DNA from: Rhizobium sp. ASV20
GTDB lineage: Bacteria > Pseudomonadota > Alphaproteobacteria > Rhizobiales > Rhizobiaceae
Direction of reading: 5' to 3'
Length of the DNA: 64,000 nt
NCBI RefSeq assembly: GCF_016429015.1
Contig: NZ_JAELTU010000020.1
Coordinates: 1 to 64,000, forward strand
The notes under the pieces are model-generated. The model was given only the letters and a program-made list of their open reading frames with translations, was not told the origin of the DNA and ran no database searches. Made by a program: the position numbers and the translations under genes. Positions within the stretch are counted from its first letter, which is position 1, and each line of letters begins with the position of its first letter. Of the stretch, positions 44,373 to 54,461 are shown piece after piece.

Positions 44373-45731
44373 CTATGCCCTGGCGAGCGGAAGTTCAATC
44401 ACTACGATCAAGCCGCCTCCGGCGCTCTCGAGCCTGACCGACCCACCATACAGCTCCGCAAGCTCCTTCGAGATGCTGAGGCCGAAACCGTGTCCAGGCA
44501 CTGCCTCATCTATGCGAACGCCTGGTTTCATCGCCGCTTCAATTGCGCCGCCCGCAACACCTGGTCCATCGTCAACGACTGTGATCCTCGCACGCTCGCC
44601 TGCCCCCTCAACGCTGATAGCGATCGAAGATCGTGCCCATTTGAAGGCGTTGTCGATGACATTCCCAAGAATTTCCTCAAGGTCCTCAACCGAGCATGCC
44701 ACACGTATTTCCGAGGCCACCCTCACTTCAGCAGCGATCCCGCGTTCCGCATAAAGCCGCCGCATCATGTTGAGAACATCGTCGATCCGCGCGCCGACCG
44801 ACGTTGCCTGCGGCTTTCCCGCGGCAGACACCGTCGAGCGCGCCCGCGCCAGATGATGTCGAAGGCGCATCTCTATGCGATCAACCAGATCTCGCAGCTC
44901 GCTTGTCGGATCATTTCGATCGGTCAGCGCAAGTTGGAGGCTTGCGACCGGGGTCTTGAGACTATGAGCAATATTCGCAAAGTGAACGCGGGTTTCCGTT
45001 AACCGAGCTTCGTTGAGGTCGATCAGGCGATTGACCTCGTTCACGATCGGCACGAGTTCCTTCACATCGACGGACTGAAGTTTCGCTTGCTGTCCCGCCC
45101 GGACGCCCACGAGATCAGATGTTAGCGTGCGCAGGGGTTTCAGCCCGTATCTGACTTGCAGAAAGATCCCCCCGATCAGGACCGCCCCAAGTGTCGCCAT
45201 CGTTGGGATCAACCAGGCAAGCGCCCGAAGAGCCGGTACGGTAATCGCCGATCGTGGAGCAGCGGCAAGGATCGCGACAGGTCTATCCCCGACAAGCGTG
45301 TTCACTGTCCGAAAATGAAGCCGCACTCCGCTGCCATTGACGCCCTCCGCAGGTTGAGAACGCTGAAGAAGGACATTCGCCCAGCCAAATCTCGGGGATG
45401 CCATCTCAAGATAGGTCCCCGACAGCGATCGAGACGAAAGCTCGGTGCCGGCCCCCTTGATCTGCCAGTACCATCCCGAAGTCGGCTGATCGAATGGTGG
45501 CCCATCAAAGGAACCCTTCAGCAAGATCTTGCCATCGGCTGACAGAGAGAGCGCATTGCGAAGTCCCTCCAGCTGGACATCAAGGCGCTGGTCTACCTGC
45601 TCTCGCACGAGCGACGTTACGATAAACCACAGAACCACCGCGGCGATCATGATCATCGAAAACGCAAAGAGCGTCGAGAACATGATCAGCCGGCCGGCAA
45701 TGGTCTGCTTCAACAGCACGCGCATATTCAT
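44373..45731 (-). CDS. Membrane sensor histidine kinase
   Basis: 452 residues from ATG 45731. First membrane helix about 10-40 (LIMFSTLFAFSMIMIAAVVL), a periplasmic sensor of about 125 residues, a second helix near 165-190 (LIPTMATLGAVLIGGIFL), then HAMP, HisKA with phospho-acceptor His in FANIAHSLKTPVASLQ, and HATPase with the N box DNAFKWA and G boxes DDGPGV and GHGFGLSI. The layout is PhoQ/CpxA-like. It starts 7 bases after the response-regulator stop. The pair diverges from an OB-fold/RND efflux operon and probably controls it. Confidence 0.93.
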   Translation of the reverse strand: MNMRVLLKQTIAGRLIMFSTLFAFSMIMIAAVVLWFIVTSLVREQVDQRLDVQLEGLRNALSLSADGKILLKGSFDGPPFDQPTSGWYWQIKGAGTELSSRSLSGTYLEMASPRFGWANVLLQRSQPAEGVNGSGVRLHFRTVNTLVGDRPVAILAAAPRSAITVPALRALAWLIPTMATLGAVLIGGIFLQVRYGLKPLRTLTSDLVGVRAGQQAKLQSVDVKELVPIVNEVNRLIDLNEARLTETRVHFANIAHSLKTPVASLQLALTDRNDPTSELRDLVDRIEMRLRHHLARARSTVSAAGKPQATSVGARIDDVLNMMRRLYAERGIAAEVRVASEIRVACSVEDLEEILGNVIDNAFKWARSSIAISVEGAGERARITVVDDGPGVAGGAIEAAMKPGVRIDEAVPGHGFGLSISKELAELYGGSVRLESAGGGLIVVIELPLARA

Positions 45732-45738
45732 TGGATGC

Positions 45739-46401
45739 TCATTGGACCGCAGTAAGCATATAACCACGACCTCGGGTTGTCTCGATCCGCTGTCCGCCGA
45801 TCTTCTTTCGCAGCCGCGTGACAATGACCTCGATCGAGTTGGAGTCGACATCCGTATCGCTTTGGTAGACCCTCTCTATCAATTCACGCCGATCAACGAT
45901 GGTTTCCCTTCGCAGGATCAAACAGGATAGCACCCGCCACTCGAACGCCGTCAGCTTCAACGGCAGACCGTCGAGCTCGAAAGTCCCGAGTTGTGCGTCA
46001 AAAGCAAGCGAGCCACACTTGACGATAGGGGCAGCATGCCCGGACGCACGCCGAACAAGTGCGCGCAGGCGCAGGATCAATTCTTCGATCTTGAAGGGCT
46101 TCGACACAAAATCGTCAGCGCCCGCTTTGAAGGCGGCAACCTTGTCCGGCCATCCGTCCCGAGCCGTCAAGACCAGAACCGGGATCGTTCGCTCGGCAGC
46201 TCGCCAGGAGCGTAATACCGCGACACCGTCTATTTTGGGCAAGCCGAGATCGAGAACCGCGGCGTCGTAAATCTCTGTCAATCCGGCGTGCTCGGCGTCC
46301 TCGCCGTTTCTGACGACATCGACAACGAACTTCTCGGCCCGCAGGCTTGTCGCGATCCGCTTGGACAGATCATCGTCGTCTTCGACCAAAAGAACACGCA
46401 T
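45739..46401 (-). CDS. OmpR/PhoB-family response regulator
   Basis: 220 residues from ATG 46401, which has GAGGG upstream; an extension to 46527 lacks family similarity and would reach the divergent gene. The receiver begins MRVLLVEDDDDL (acidic pocket), with phospho-Asp in AAVLDLGLPKIDG and the Lys in SKPFKIEEL. The C-terminal winged helix has FEWRVLSCLILRRETIVDRREL, SNSIEVIVTRLRKK and TTRGRGYML. The partner kinase is next downstream. The intergenic region of about 140 bases to the divergent efflux operon is the probable target. Confidence 0.95.
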   Translation of the reverse strand: MRVLLVEDDDDLSKRIATSLRAEKFVVDVVRNGEDAEHAGLTEIYDAAVLDLGLPKIDGVAVLRSWRAAERTIPVLVLTARDGWPDKVAAFKAGADDFVSKPFKIEELILRLRALVRRASGHAAPIVKCGSLAFDAQLGTFELDGLPLKLTAFEWRVLSCLILRRETIVDRRELIERVYQSDTDVDSNSIEVIVTRLRKKIGGQRIETTRGRGYMLTAVQ

Positions 46402-46542
46402 GGCCACCCTCTTATCGTCTTGGCTCCAGCGGCGCAGAAGTAAGGCTACAACGCTTAATCGAAGCTGAACCGCAAAGTTCAGCCTGCGTCGGGAAGCAGG
46501 CGGTAATGTGTTGCTCGTCGAAACCAAATCGGGATACCGACC

Positions 46543-47031
46543 ATGACCAATGACATCGAAATGAAGCCGCCAGCACCGAAGGAACCGCGTGGCCGTATCA
46601 AGCGCAGCGCAGCCTTCAGCCTAGCCGCATTCGCTATCCTTGCGATCGGGGTTGCCGGTGGCGCAGCGGCAATGAAGCTTACACGTCCGAGCATCGAGAT
46701 GGCGCCCATGACGGCGGTATCCATCTCCAGCCTGCAAGACGACTGGAGTGTCGTCACCATCAAGGGCAAAGTAGTCGAGATCTTCGGTAACAAGTTTGTC
46801 GTCCAAGATGACAGCGGACGCGCGCTCGTGGAGACCGGGCCGGCCGGTGAGGATGGCAAGCTCGTTGACGTCGGCGAGCCAGTCAGCGTCCAAGGGCGCT
46901 TCGAAAACGGCTTTCTTCACGCTAGTTTCCTTGTCCGTCAGACCGGCAAGACCGTATCGCTCGGCCCGCCCGCGGGTCCGCCGCCTCATGGCGGACCACT
47001 CGAAGCGGCACTGCGCCACCTGCGTCTCTGA
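46543..47031 (+). CDS. Membrane-anchored OB-fold (BOF/YgiW-like) protein
   Basis: 162 residues. A basic N-terminus is followed by one hydrophobic anchor (about 22-44, SLAAFAILAIGVAGGAAAMK). The rest folds like a small OB domain: SLQDDWSVVTIKGKVVEIFG, KFVVQDDSGRALVETGP and GEPVSVQGRFENG, the pattern of stress-linked periplasmic BOF proteins (YgiW, VisP, NirD). The C-terminus is proline/glycine-rich (GPPAGPPPHGGP). It diverges from the two-component genes and is the first gene on the strand leading to the RND pump, so it probably belongs to the envelope-stress or metal response controlled by that system. Confidence 0.75.
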   Translation: MTNDIEMKPPAPKEPRGRIKRSAAFSLAAFAILAIGVAGGAAAMKLTRPSIEMAPMTAVSISSLQDDWSVVTIKGKVVEIFGNKFVVQDDSGRALVETGPAGEDGKLVDVGEPVSVQGRFENGFLHASFLVRQTGKTVSLGPPAGPPPHGGPLEAALRHLRL

Positions 47032-47152
47032 ACGCGGATAGCCAAAAAGCGAAGACGTATCCACTTTGTGCGATTAATTGAGACGAGTGCTTGATTGGCC
47101 GAACCAATGTCCTTTGGTTGCGTTCTTCCGCTAAATTGAAGGAGAGACAGGC

Positions 47153-48307
47153 ATGACAGTTCGTTTCATTCCCTTGCCTGTCACCCGTCGCCGCTGGATG
47201 GTGGCCATGGCTTTGGCGATGTGCGCCTGTCGTTCGGATATCGCATTTGCTCAACAGCCACCCGCTGTGCCGGTCACAGCGATCACAGCACGAACCGAGC
47301 AGCTCGACCGCGTTATAAACGGCATTGGCACGGTTGCGCCGCTGCAGTCAGTGACGGTGCGGTCAAGGATTGACGGCCAGGTGACTGAGATACCTTTCTC
47401 CGAGGGCGAAATGGTCGAAAAGGGAAGCGTCATCCTGAAGCTCGATGATCGCGAGCTCGTGGCTGCTCTTACGTCCGCCAAAGCGAAAAAGGCCCAGGAC
47501 GTCGCACAGCTCAACAGCGCGAAGGCCGATGCGCAGCGTTACGCAGCGCTCGCCGAGAAAGGGGTCGCGTCTGCCTCAACGATGGAGCAGAAGAACGCCA
47601 CCAGCGAGCAATATGCGGCGGCGGTTCAGTCAGATGACGCCCTGATCAAAAGCGCTGAGACGCAACTCAGCTTTGCGACGGTGGTCGCCCCATTCTCCGG
47701 GCGCACCGGCTTCAAGCAGGTCGACGTCGGCAGCGTGATCAGCGCCAACTCGACCGATGGGATCGTCACAATCACGCAGATGAATCCGATCGCTGTCTCC
47801 TTCGTTGCCCCAGGAGACCGCTTTGGCGAGATCCGCGAAGCGCTTAGGCAAGGGATCGCCGAGGTGACGTTGGTGTCGACGGACGGGGCACGAACACTTG
47901 CCAAGGGGCGCCTGACCATTATGGACAATGCCGTCGATGCGTCCAACGGCTCGATCCATCTCAAAGCCACCTTCGATAACAAGGACGGAGCGCTCTGGCC
48001 CGGACTGCCGGTGGCAACAATCCTGACCGTCGAGAAGCGCGGTGGCGTGGTCGTGCCTGACAAGGCATTGGCTCGAGGCCGTGACGGTCTTTATGCCTAT
48101 GTCGTTTCAGCCGACGGCAAGGTCACCAAAAGAAGCGTCAAGACTGCCTTTGTTACGGATGCAATGGCATTGGTTACGGATGGCATCCAAGAGGGTGAAC
48201 AGGTCGTGATGGACGGTCAGTCGCGTATCGGCAATGGAGCGATCGTGACCGTGACGCCCTGGACCGGAGCACCGACTGGCGAGCTTGCTGAAAAGGCGAC
48301 CCACTGA
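47153..48307 (+). CDS. RND efflux periplasmic adaptor (membrane fusion protein)
   Basis: 384 residues. A signal-like start (MAMALAMCACRSDIAFAQ) is followed by the adaptor body: lipoyl half-motif (VRSRIDGQVTEIPFSEGEMV), a helical hairpin (LTSAKAKKAQDVAQLNSAKA), the second lipoyl half (VAPFSGRTGF), and beta-barrel and membrane-proximal domains. It is the MdtA/AcrA type, linking the inner-membrane pump to an outer-membrane channel. The stop overlaps the pump start by one base (TGATG), so the genes are coupled. No outer-membrane factor gene is present. Confidence 0.95.
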   Translation: MTVRFIPLPVTRRRWMVAMALAMCACRSDIAFAQQPPAVPVTAITARTEQLDRVINGIGTVAPLQSVTVRSRIDGQVTEIPFSEGEMVEKGSVILKLDDRELVAALTSAKAKKAQDVAQLNSAKADAQRYAALAEKGVASASTMEQKNATSEQYAAAVQSDDALIKSAETQLSFATVVAPFSGRTGFKQVDVGSVISANSTDGIVTITQMNPIAVSFVAPGDRFGEIREALRQGIAEVTLVSTDGARTLAKGRLTIMDNAVDASNGSIHLKATFDNKDGALWPGLPVATILTVEKRGGVVVPDKALARGRDGLYAYVVSADGKVTKRSVKTAFVTDAMALVTDGIQEGEQVVMDGQSRIGNGAIVTVTPWTGAPTGELAEKATH

Positions 48308-51300
48308 TGACCGGCGGTGACAAGAACCCAAGAACCGCAGGCTTCTTCGACTTCTTCATTTTGCATCCGGTGGCGACCGGACTGATCATGACCGGAATCT
48401 TCCTGGTCGGAGCAATTTGCTATCCGTTCATGCCGGTGTCGGCTCTGCCGCAGATCGATTTTCCCACGCTCCAAATCGCTGCCAGCCTCCCGGGCGCCTC
48501 GCCTGAAACAATGGCCTCGAGCGTCGCTCAGCCGATTGAAGAAGCCTTGTCGCGCGTCAGCGGCATCAGCGAGATGACCTCCAATAGCGCTCTTGGCACC
48601 ACCGAAATCACTGTCCAATTCGGGCTCGACCAGAATTTGCAGACGGCAGCAAGCGATGTCCAAACCGCGATTAGCGAAGCCTCCGGGCAACTGCCAAAAG
48701 ACATGACGTCGCTGCCGACCGTGCGAAAGGTCAACCCGGCCGACGCGCCGATCATGCAGCTTTCGGCGAGTTCCGACACGTTGACGCTGCCTGAATTGGA
48801 CGAATTCATCGAGCGCAATGTCGCCGCGAAAATCGGCCAGGTGTCTGGCGTTGCCTTCGTCAATATTGGCGGCAAGCAAAAGCCCGCGATCCGCATCGCC
48901 GTGGATCCCGGCCGACTTGCCCAAGCCGATGTCACACTGGAAGACGTCCGCACCGCGATCGGCAATCTGAGCCTCAGCGCGCCGAAAGGAAACATCGATG
49001 ATCCGACGCGCACCTTCCCGATCAATACCAATGATCAGATCAGCAGCAGCATCGAATGGAATGACGCTGTCGTCGCCTATCGGAATGGCGGCCCGGTCCG
49101 CATTCGGGACATCGGACAGGCTGTTGATGGTGCCGAAGACAACAAAATGGCCCATTGGACGAATGGCGAGCGAGGGATTGCGCTGGACGTGTTTCGCCAG
49201 CCGGGCGCCAACGTCATCGCCGTGGTCAATGCAGTCAAGGACCAGCTTCCCGCGCTCCAGGCCTCGCTGCCCAAATCGATCAAACTCGAACTGGTAACCG
49301 ACCGAACGACGACGATCAGAGCTTCGGTCGATGACGTCCAGTTCACGCTGATGCTGACAATCGGGCTCGTCGTCATCGTGATATTTCTGTTTCTGCGCAG
49401 CCTGCGCGCAACAATGATCCCTGTTCTGACTTTACCCATCGCTTTGGTCGGGACGTTGGCGCCCATGTGGGTTTTGGGTTTCAGCCTCGACAACCTGTCG
49501 CTGATGGCTCTCGTCGTCGCTGTGGGCTTCGTGGTCGACGATGCGATTGTCATGCTCGAAAATATCACGAGACATATCGAGGATGGCGTCGATCCGCTTG
49601 AGGCTTCCAGGACGGGCGCGGGCGAAATTGGTTTCACGATCCTGTCCATCAGCCTTTCTCTGATCGCGGTTCTGATCCCTATCCTGTTGATGGGCGGAAT
49701 TGTCGGCCGCCTGTTCCGCGAATTCGCAATTACTCTGACCGTTGCGATCGCAATTTCTGCAATCGTGTCCCTGACCTTGACGCCTATGCTTGCATCCCGG
49801 TTCATCCGCCCGATGGAAGCCGGCCAGCACGGACGCTTCTACACTGCTGGCGAGGCATTCTTCGATTGGGTGACCAGGCTCTACGTGCGCAGCCTGAAAC
49901 CTCTCATCCGCCATCGTTTTCTGACGCTTGCGGTTTTTCTGGGAACCATCGCGGCGACCGCCTACCTCTTCATCATAGCGCCCAAAGGCTTCTTCCCCGA
50001 ACAGGATACCGGCTTCATTGCCGGTTTGTCCCAAGCCTCACCCGACATTTCCTTTGCCGAAATGGCCAAACTCCAGGAGCGCGTCAGTGCGATCATCATG
50101 AAGGATCCGGCTGTTTACAGCGTATTCATGGACATTGGTGGTGGCAATGGCGGTAACGCTCTCAACCAAGGACATGTCAACATTACCCTGAAGCCGCTCG
50201 AGCAGCGGGACGTAAGCGCCAAACAAGTCATCGATCGCCTGAGCTCGGCACTGAATGCTCAGCAGGGCATAAAGCTCTTCATGCAGTCGGCACAGGATAT
50301 CAATATCGGCGCCCGGCCGGCAAAGACACAATATCAATTCACACTCCAAGACGGAAATATCCAGGAACTGGGAGAGTGGGCAACCAAGATCACCAGCAAG
50401 CTGCAGGAGGTGAAAGAGTTGCGCGACGTTGGCAGCGATCAGCAGGCCGAGGCGCCCATGCTGTCGATCAAGATCGACCGCGCCGCCGCATCGCTCTATG
50501 GTGTTTTGCCTGCAACGATCGACGAGACACTCTACGACGGCTTCGGTCAGCGCCAAGTCGCCTCCTATTCGACGCAGACTGATACATTCAGGGTCATCCT
50601 GGAGGTATTGCCAAGTCTCCAGCGTGACATTGCCACACTTGACCGCCTATCGGTTCGCGCAAGCAACGGCACGCTCGTACCCCTGTCAGTTGTTGCCAAA
50701 TGGACAACCAATGGCACTTCACCGGTCTCAATCTCACATCAAGGACAATCTCCCGCAGTCACTATCTCCTTCAACCTCGCGCCAGGTGTCGCACTCGGAC
50801 AGGCGACATCGGCGATAGAAAAGACTGTGGCGGACATGCATCCACCAGCTTCGCTGCAAACGAGCTTCTCGGGAAGCGCAAAGGCATTCAAGGATTCTCT
50901 CGGGACTATTCCCTTGCTCATCCTCGCCTCTCTCATCGCCGTCTACATCATCCTCGGCGTGCTATACGAAAGCCTCATCCATCCGCTGACAATTCTTTCC
51001 ACCCTCCCCTCAGCCGGGCTTGGCGCTCTTCTTGCTCTGAAGGTGGCAGGGTTCGACTTTGGCCTCGTCGCCATGATCGGCGTCATTCTGTTGATTGGCA
51101 TCGTCAAGAAGAACGGCATCATGCTTGTTGATTTTGCGATCCAGGCTGAACGAGACGAAGGTTTGAGCAGCGAAGACGCCATCACGAAGGCGGCCTCCAT
51201 GCGGTTTCGCCCCATCCTGATGACGACGATGGCCGCTCTGCTTGGAGGCATGCCGCTGGCTCTCGGACACGGCTCAGGATCGGAGCTGCGCCAACCCTTA

Positions 51301-51474
51301 GGTTATGCAATTGTCGGCGGCCTGTTGGTCAGCCAGTTGTTGACCCTCTATACGACGCCGGTGATTTATATTCTTGTGGACAAGTTCCGCACAGCAAAAC
51401 CAATCCTGAGCGCGCACCGGCTCGACCGTGGAACAGTCTTGAAGCAATCGGATACCTGCCAGGGAAATTCATGA
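48307..51474 (+). CDS. RND multidrug efflux transporter
   Basis: 1055 residues, the standard RND size, with twelve membrane helices in two halves. HAE1-type features: FPTLQIAASLPGASPETMAS after the first helix, and the proton-relay Asp pair in VGFVVDDAIVMLENI. In the second half, VLYESLIHPLTILSTLPSAG and the GIVKKNGIMLVDFA stretch are visible. The closest recognisable class is MdtB/MdtC-like. It exports hydrophobic drugs, bile-salt-like or plant antimicrobial compounds to the outside. It follows its adaptor directly and overlaps the next transporter gene by four bases. Confidence 0.95.
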   Translation: MTGGDKNPRTAGFFDFFILHPVATGLIMTGIFLVGAICYPFMPVSALPQIDFPTLQIAASLPGASPETMASSVAQPIEEALSRVSGISEMTSNSALGTTEITVQFGLDQNLQTAASDVQTAISEASGQLPKDMTSLPTVRKVNPADAPIMQLSASSDTLTLPELDEFIERNVAAKIGQVSGVAFVNIGGKQKPAIRIAVDPGRLAQADVTLEDVRTAIGNLSLSAPKGNIDDPTRTFPINTNDQISSSIEWNDAVVAYRNGGPVRIRDIGQAVDGAEDNKMAHWTNGERGIALDVFRQPGANVIAVVNAVKDQLPALQASLPKSIKLELVTDRTTTIRASVDDVQFTLMLTIGLVVIVIFLFLRSLRATMIPVLTLPIALVGTLAPMWVLGFSLDNLSLMALVVAVGFVVDDAIVMLENITRHIEDGVDPLEASRTGAGEIGFTILSISLSLIAVLIPILLMGGIVGRLFREFAITLTVAIAISAIVSLTLTPMLASRFIRPMEAGQHGRFYTAGEAFFDWVTRLYVRSLKPLIRHRFLTLAVFLGTIAATAYLFIIAPKGFFPEQDTGFIAGLSQASPDISFAEMAKLQERVSAIIMKDPAVYSVFMDIGGGNGGNALNQGHVNITLKPLEQRDVSAKQVIDRLSSALNAQQGIKLFMQSAQDINIGARPAKTQYQFTLQDGNIQELGEWATKITSKLQEVKELRDVGSDQQAEAPMLSIKIDRAAASLYGVLPATIDETLYDGFGQRQVASYSTQTDTFRVILEVLPSLQRDIATLDRLSVRASNGTLVPLSVVAKWTTNGTSPVSISHQGQSPAVTISFNLAPGVALGQATSAIEKTVADMHPPASLQTSFSGSAKAFKDSLGTIPLLILASLIAVYIILGVLYESLIHPLTILSTLPSAGLGALLALKVAGFDFGLVAMIGVILLIGIVKKNGIMLVDFAIQAERDEGLSSEDAITKAASMRFRPILMTTMAALLGGMPLALGHGSGSELRQPLGYAIVGGLLVSQLLTLYTTPVIYILVDKFRTAKPILSAHRLDRGTVLKQSDTCQGNS

Positions 51475-52730
51475 GTGCCACCATCTATACCTGCGGGATC
51501 GCCGGATTGTCTGCAGCCGGCGTCGTCATCAGGCCGTTTCGTCTGCCGGAGGCCACCTGGGCGATGGCCGGCGCAATCCTTCTGTTGAGCGGCGGCCTCG
51601 TTACAGCCAACCAGTTCTGGCTGGGCATCCTCAAAGGACAAGATGTCTATCTATTCCTGATCGGCATGATGCTCTTGTCGGAGCTTTCCCGCCGCGAGGG
51701 TTTGTTTGACTGGATTGCCGCCGTCGCAACCGCCCATGCCAAGGGATCGCCCGGCCGTCTTTTCGTGCTTGTCTACGCGATCGGCACGATCGTGACTGTT
51801 CTTCTTTCGAATGATGCCACAGCCGTTGTTCTCACTCCGGCAGTCCATGCAGCGTGTCGCGCCACCAGGGTCAAGGATCCGCTGCCATATCTGCTCATCT
51901 GCGCCTTCATTGCGAATGCCGCGAGCTTTGTGCTGCCCATCTCCAATCCGGCCAATCTCGTGATATTTGCTGGAGGGGACATGCCACCCCTGTCGCGTTG
52001 GTTGCAAACCTTTCTGCTTCCATCTGTTGCCGCAGTTCTGGTGACGTTTGCGTTGCTCTACTGGACGCAGCGGCATGCGTTGCGTGAGGACACCATTGCA
52101 GCCGAAATTGAAGAGCCGCTGCTCACACTTCCGGCAAAGCTATCGGGCTGGGGCCTGATGATAACCGCCGGTCTCCTCGTGCTCTGCTCCGCATTGCATC
52201 TTAATCTGGGTATGCCCACTTTTGCAGCGGGCGTTTTGACAACCTCTGCGGTCCTTTTCATGACACGCCAGAGCCCGGTCGGCGTCATTTCCGGTGTCAG
52301 TTGGTCCGTCCTGCCACTCGTCGCCGGATTGTTCGTGATCGTTGAAGCGGTCGGGCAGACCGGCCTGACGGCAACCATCGCGCACGGGATGGCGGATCTG
52401 GCGGCACACTCGCAGAGCCAGGCGATTGCACTTTCAGGATTGTCCGTCGCAGTCGGATCAAACCTGATCAATAATTTGCCGATGGGCCTGTTTGCCGGAA
52501 GTGCGGTTCAGGCTGCGCACCTCTCTGACGCCGTTGCCGGCGCCATACTGATCGCCGTGGACCTCGGCCCGAACCTCTCGGTAACCGGTTCCCTGGCGAC
52601 AATCCTATGGCTAGCTGCGCTTCGCCGCGAGGGCATAGAAATGAAAGCTTCGACTTTTCTTCGGCTGGGGACAATCATAATGTTTCCGACACTGATCGTG
52701 TCGCTTGCCAGTCTCATGATCCTGGCCTGA
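51471..52730 (+). CDS. ArsB/IT-superfamily anion transporter
   Basis: 419 residues with about eleven to twelve membrane segments. Family signs are VTVLLSNDATAVVLTPAV and SNPANLVIFAG (helical-hairpin substrate/ion motifs of the ArsB/SLC13 fold), and in the second half GSNLINNLPMGLFAG. It is probably an arsenite or organic-anion antiporter; no ArsR or ArsC gene is beside it, so arsenic specificity is unproven. The ATG overlaps the RND stop (ATGA), which makes it the last gene of the efflux operon and suggests that both are induced by the divergent two-component system. Confidence 0.88.
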   Translation: MSATIYTCGIAGLSAAGVVIRPFRLPEATWAMAGAILLLSGGLVTANQFWLGILKGQDVYLFLIGMMLLSELSRREGLFDWIAAVATAHAKGSPGRLFVLVYAIGTIVTVLLSNDATAVVLTPAVHAACRATRVKDPLPYLLICAFIANAASFVLPISNPANLVIFAGGDMPPLSRWLQTFLLPSVAAVLVTFALLYWTQRHALREDTIAAEIEEPLLTLPAKLSGWGLMITAGLLVLCSALHLNLGMPTFAAGVLTTSAVLFMTRQSPVGVISGVSWSVLPLVAGLFVIVEAVGQTGLTATIAHGMADLAAHSQSQAIALSGLSVAVGSNLINNLPMGLFAGSAVQAAHLSDAVAGAILIAVDLGPNLSVTGSLATILWLAALRREGIEMKASTFLRLGTIIMFPTLIVSLASLMILA

Positions 52731-53119
52731 TAGCTCCCCAATTTCGACCCTCCGAATGAACGCGATCGGCTGCGATTGTGTTCCTTGCGGCAGTGTCAGG
52801 AGTTGGAGAGAGAACGACTTCGGCGGTTTGTATTTCCTATGTTAATTTAGAATATTAAAAATATGAAAATCGGAATTTTATTATAACCTTCAAAATCGAA
52901 TCTGGCTTATCCAGTCAATCATAAGCGACTGTCTGTTTATATTAGGCCGCTCCGGAAGGATATCTATTCATCAATATTCGATTGCACCGAAATAGCCCAT
53001 ATAATTCTACATTCTATACGTAATTTTCTCTGGCCTAAACATGAATTTCGTGCCAACGTCCACCCAATAACGGGGAGAGATGGTGATCTTGGTACCCTAC
53101 GACGGAGAGGTTTGGCGCC
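52731..53119. other. AT-rich intergenic region upstream of an AraC gene
   Basis: About 390 bases with no gene. The stretch 52830-53040 is much richer in A and T than the rest of the window, with runs such as TTAATTTAGAATATTAAAAATA. It is probably the promoter region of the following AraC regulator, possibly a target of nucleoid proteins, or marks transferred DNA. No clear operator was recognised. Confidence 0.5.
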
Positions 53120-54100
53120 TTGAATAGAGGATACTGCAGCAATCGCTTCCACATCGTGGACGCGGATGCAGACGAAATCTCCGAGCATTACCGGAACACA
53201 CTATATCCAGTCGAAATCAAACCCATTTCGGCCTTTGATCGCATATCCGTCGAGGATCGGCACTATTGCCTTGCCGAAGGAAGCGTCTGGGGCGGTCATT
53301 GCAAAAACGGAATGACAGTCTCCCTGCTCGGCGAACGGCCGGATCTGATCGCGCTCTACGTGCCGACAAAGGGGACAATGACCATTCAGACTGGAAAGGA
53401 AACGCTCGTGTCACAGCCGGGATCCGGTCTGATTGTCGATACGCGCCGTCTCGATAGTTTGACGATCAGCCAAGATCGCCGTCATATCGGAGTTGCATTC
53501 GACAAACGGCGACTCCTGAGGACCATGGGCGCATTGACCGAGCTTCCGGTTCGCGGTCCAATCGAATTCTTGCCGCACGTTGATTTGTCCTGCGCAAGGG
53601 GCCAGCAGTTGAACGAACTCGTCGGCTTTCTGTGGCAGAGCCTCCAGATCGGCGAGAAGCATAGGACATCGCCCTACTTTCTTTCAGAACTGATGAGCGT
53701 GCTTTCGGTTCTGCTTCTGGAAACTACGCAACACAATTACTCGCACCTGCTGTCAACAACACAGTCTCCCGCGCTGCCAAGGCAGGTCAAAAAGGCGATC
53801 GAATTCATGCACGCCAACGTCGCGGGCAAGGTATCCATTGGGACCATCGCGGAGGCGTCGGGGACGAGTATCCGTTCCTTACAATATGCATTCCAGCAGT
53901 TTAAGGATACGACGCCGCTCAGTTATCTGAAGGGGCTACGCTTGGAGGGCGCACGTCGCGACCTGAAGGACATCACGAACTCCGCAAGTGTGAGTGACAT
54001 TGCGCGAAAATGGGGGTTCGTTCACATGGGGCGCTTCGCCAGCGCTTACTTTCAAGCCTTTGGGGAAATCCCATCAAGCAGCCGGGATAAAAACACGTAG
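53120..54100 (+). CDS. AraC-family transcriptional regulator
   Basis: 326 residues from a TTG start preceded by GGAGAGG. The N-terminal domain (about 30-205) fits the AraC-binding-like cupin group. The DNA-binding domain (about 220-320) has the two helix-turn-helix units SIGTIAEASGTSIRSLQYAF and SVSDIARKWGFVHMGRFASAYFQ, ending in FGEIPSSSR, a usual AraC end. It is a different subgroup from the AraC gene at 16358, though both share the same architecture. The AT-rich region upstream may be its promoter. The effector and target are not apparent. Confidence 0.9.
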   Translation: MNRGYCSNRFHIVDADADEISEHYRNTLYPVEIKPISAFDRISVEDRHYCLAEGSVWGGHCKNGMTVSLLGERPDLIALYVPTKGTMTIQTGKETLVSQPGSGLIVDTRRLDSLTISQDRRHIGVAFDKRRLLRTMGALTELPVRGPIEFLPHVDLSCARGQQLNELVGFLWQSLQIGEKHRTSPYFLSELMSVLSVLLLETTQHNYSHLLSTTQSPALPRQVKKAIEFMHANVAGKVSIGTIAEASGTSIRSLQYAFQQFKDTTPLSYLKGLRLEGARRDLKDITNSASVSDIARKWGFVHMGRFASAYFQAFGEIPSSSRDKNT

Positions 54101-54154
54101 GCACGTCTTTCCCAAGCCTCATTCTGGCGATGTCATGTCCGGATGGCGACGGTG

Positions 54155-54310
54155 CTCGGTTCTGTCGCAAAACCGTATCGAGGTCACGAATAGAGCCAAG
54201 GACACGGGCTCAGGCGGCAACAAGGCCGAATTGCCGATGATGGACGTAGATTGTCGGCGAACCTCGCCTGTCGCTTGCGCCCCATATGGACCATCTCGAT
54301 ACCGGGGAGG
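54155..54310 (-). mobile_element. IS6-like right-end remnant
   Basis: The minus-strand translation IEMVHMGRKRQARF resembles the C-terminal end of IS6-family transposases (GIE-VHM-RK-Q). On the plus strand GGTTCTGTCGCAAA at about 54158-54171 recalls an IS6-type terminal repeat. No complete transposase or second end is present, so this is at best a fragment. The rest of 54101-54461 shows no gene. Confidence 0.4.
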
Positions 54311-54461
54311 GCGACGTGTGGAAAGTATTGAACCAGCACGGACCAACATCACCACCCATAGAGAATTATATTCGGATTTTGACGAACATTTTGAAGCAAT
54401 CATAACATAAATCGACTATTCGCAAAAAATTCACCTCTCCAAGCTATGCCACGCACACCGA

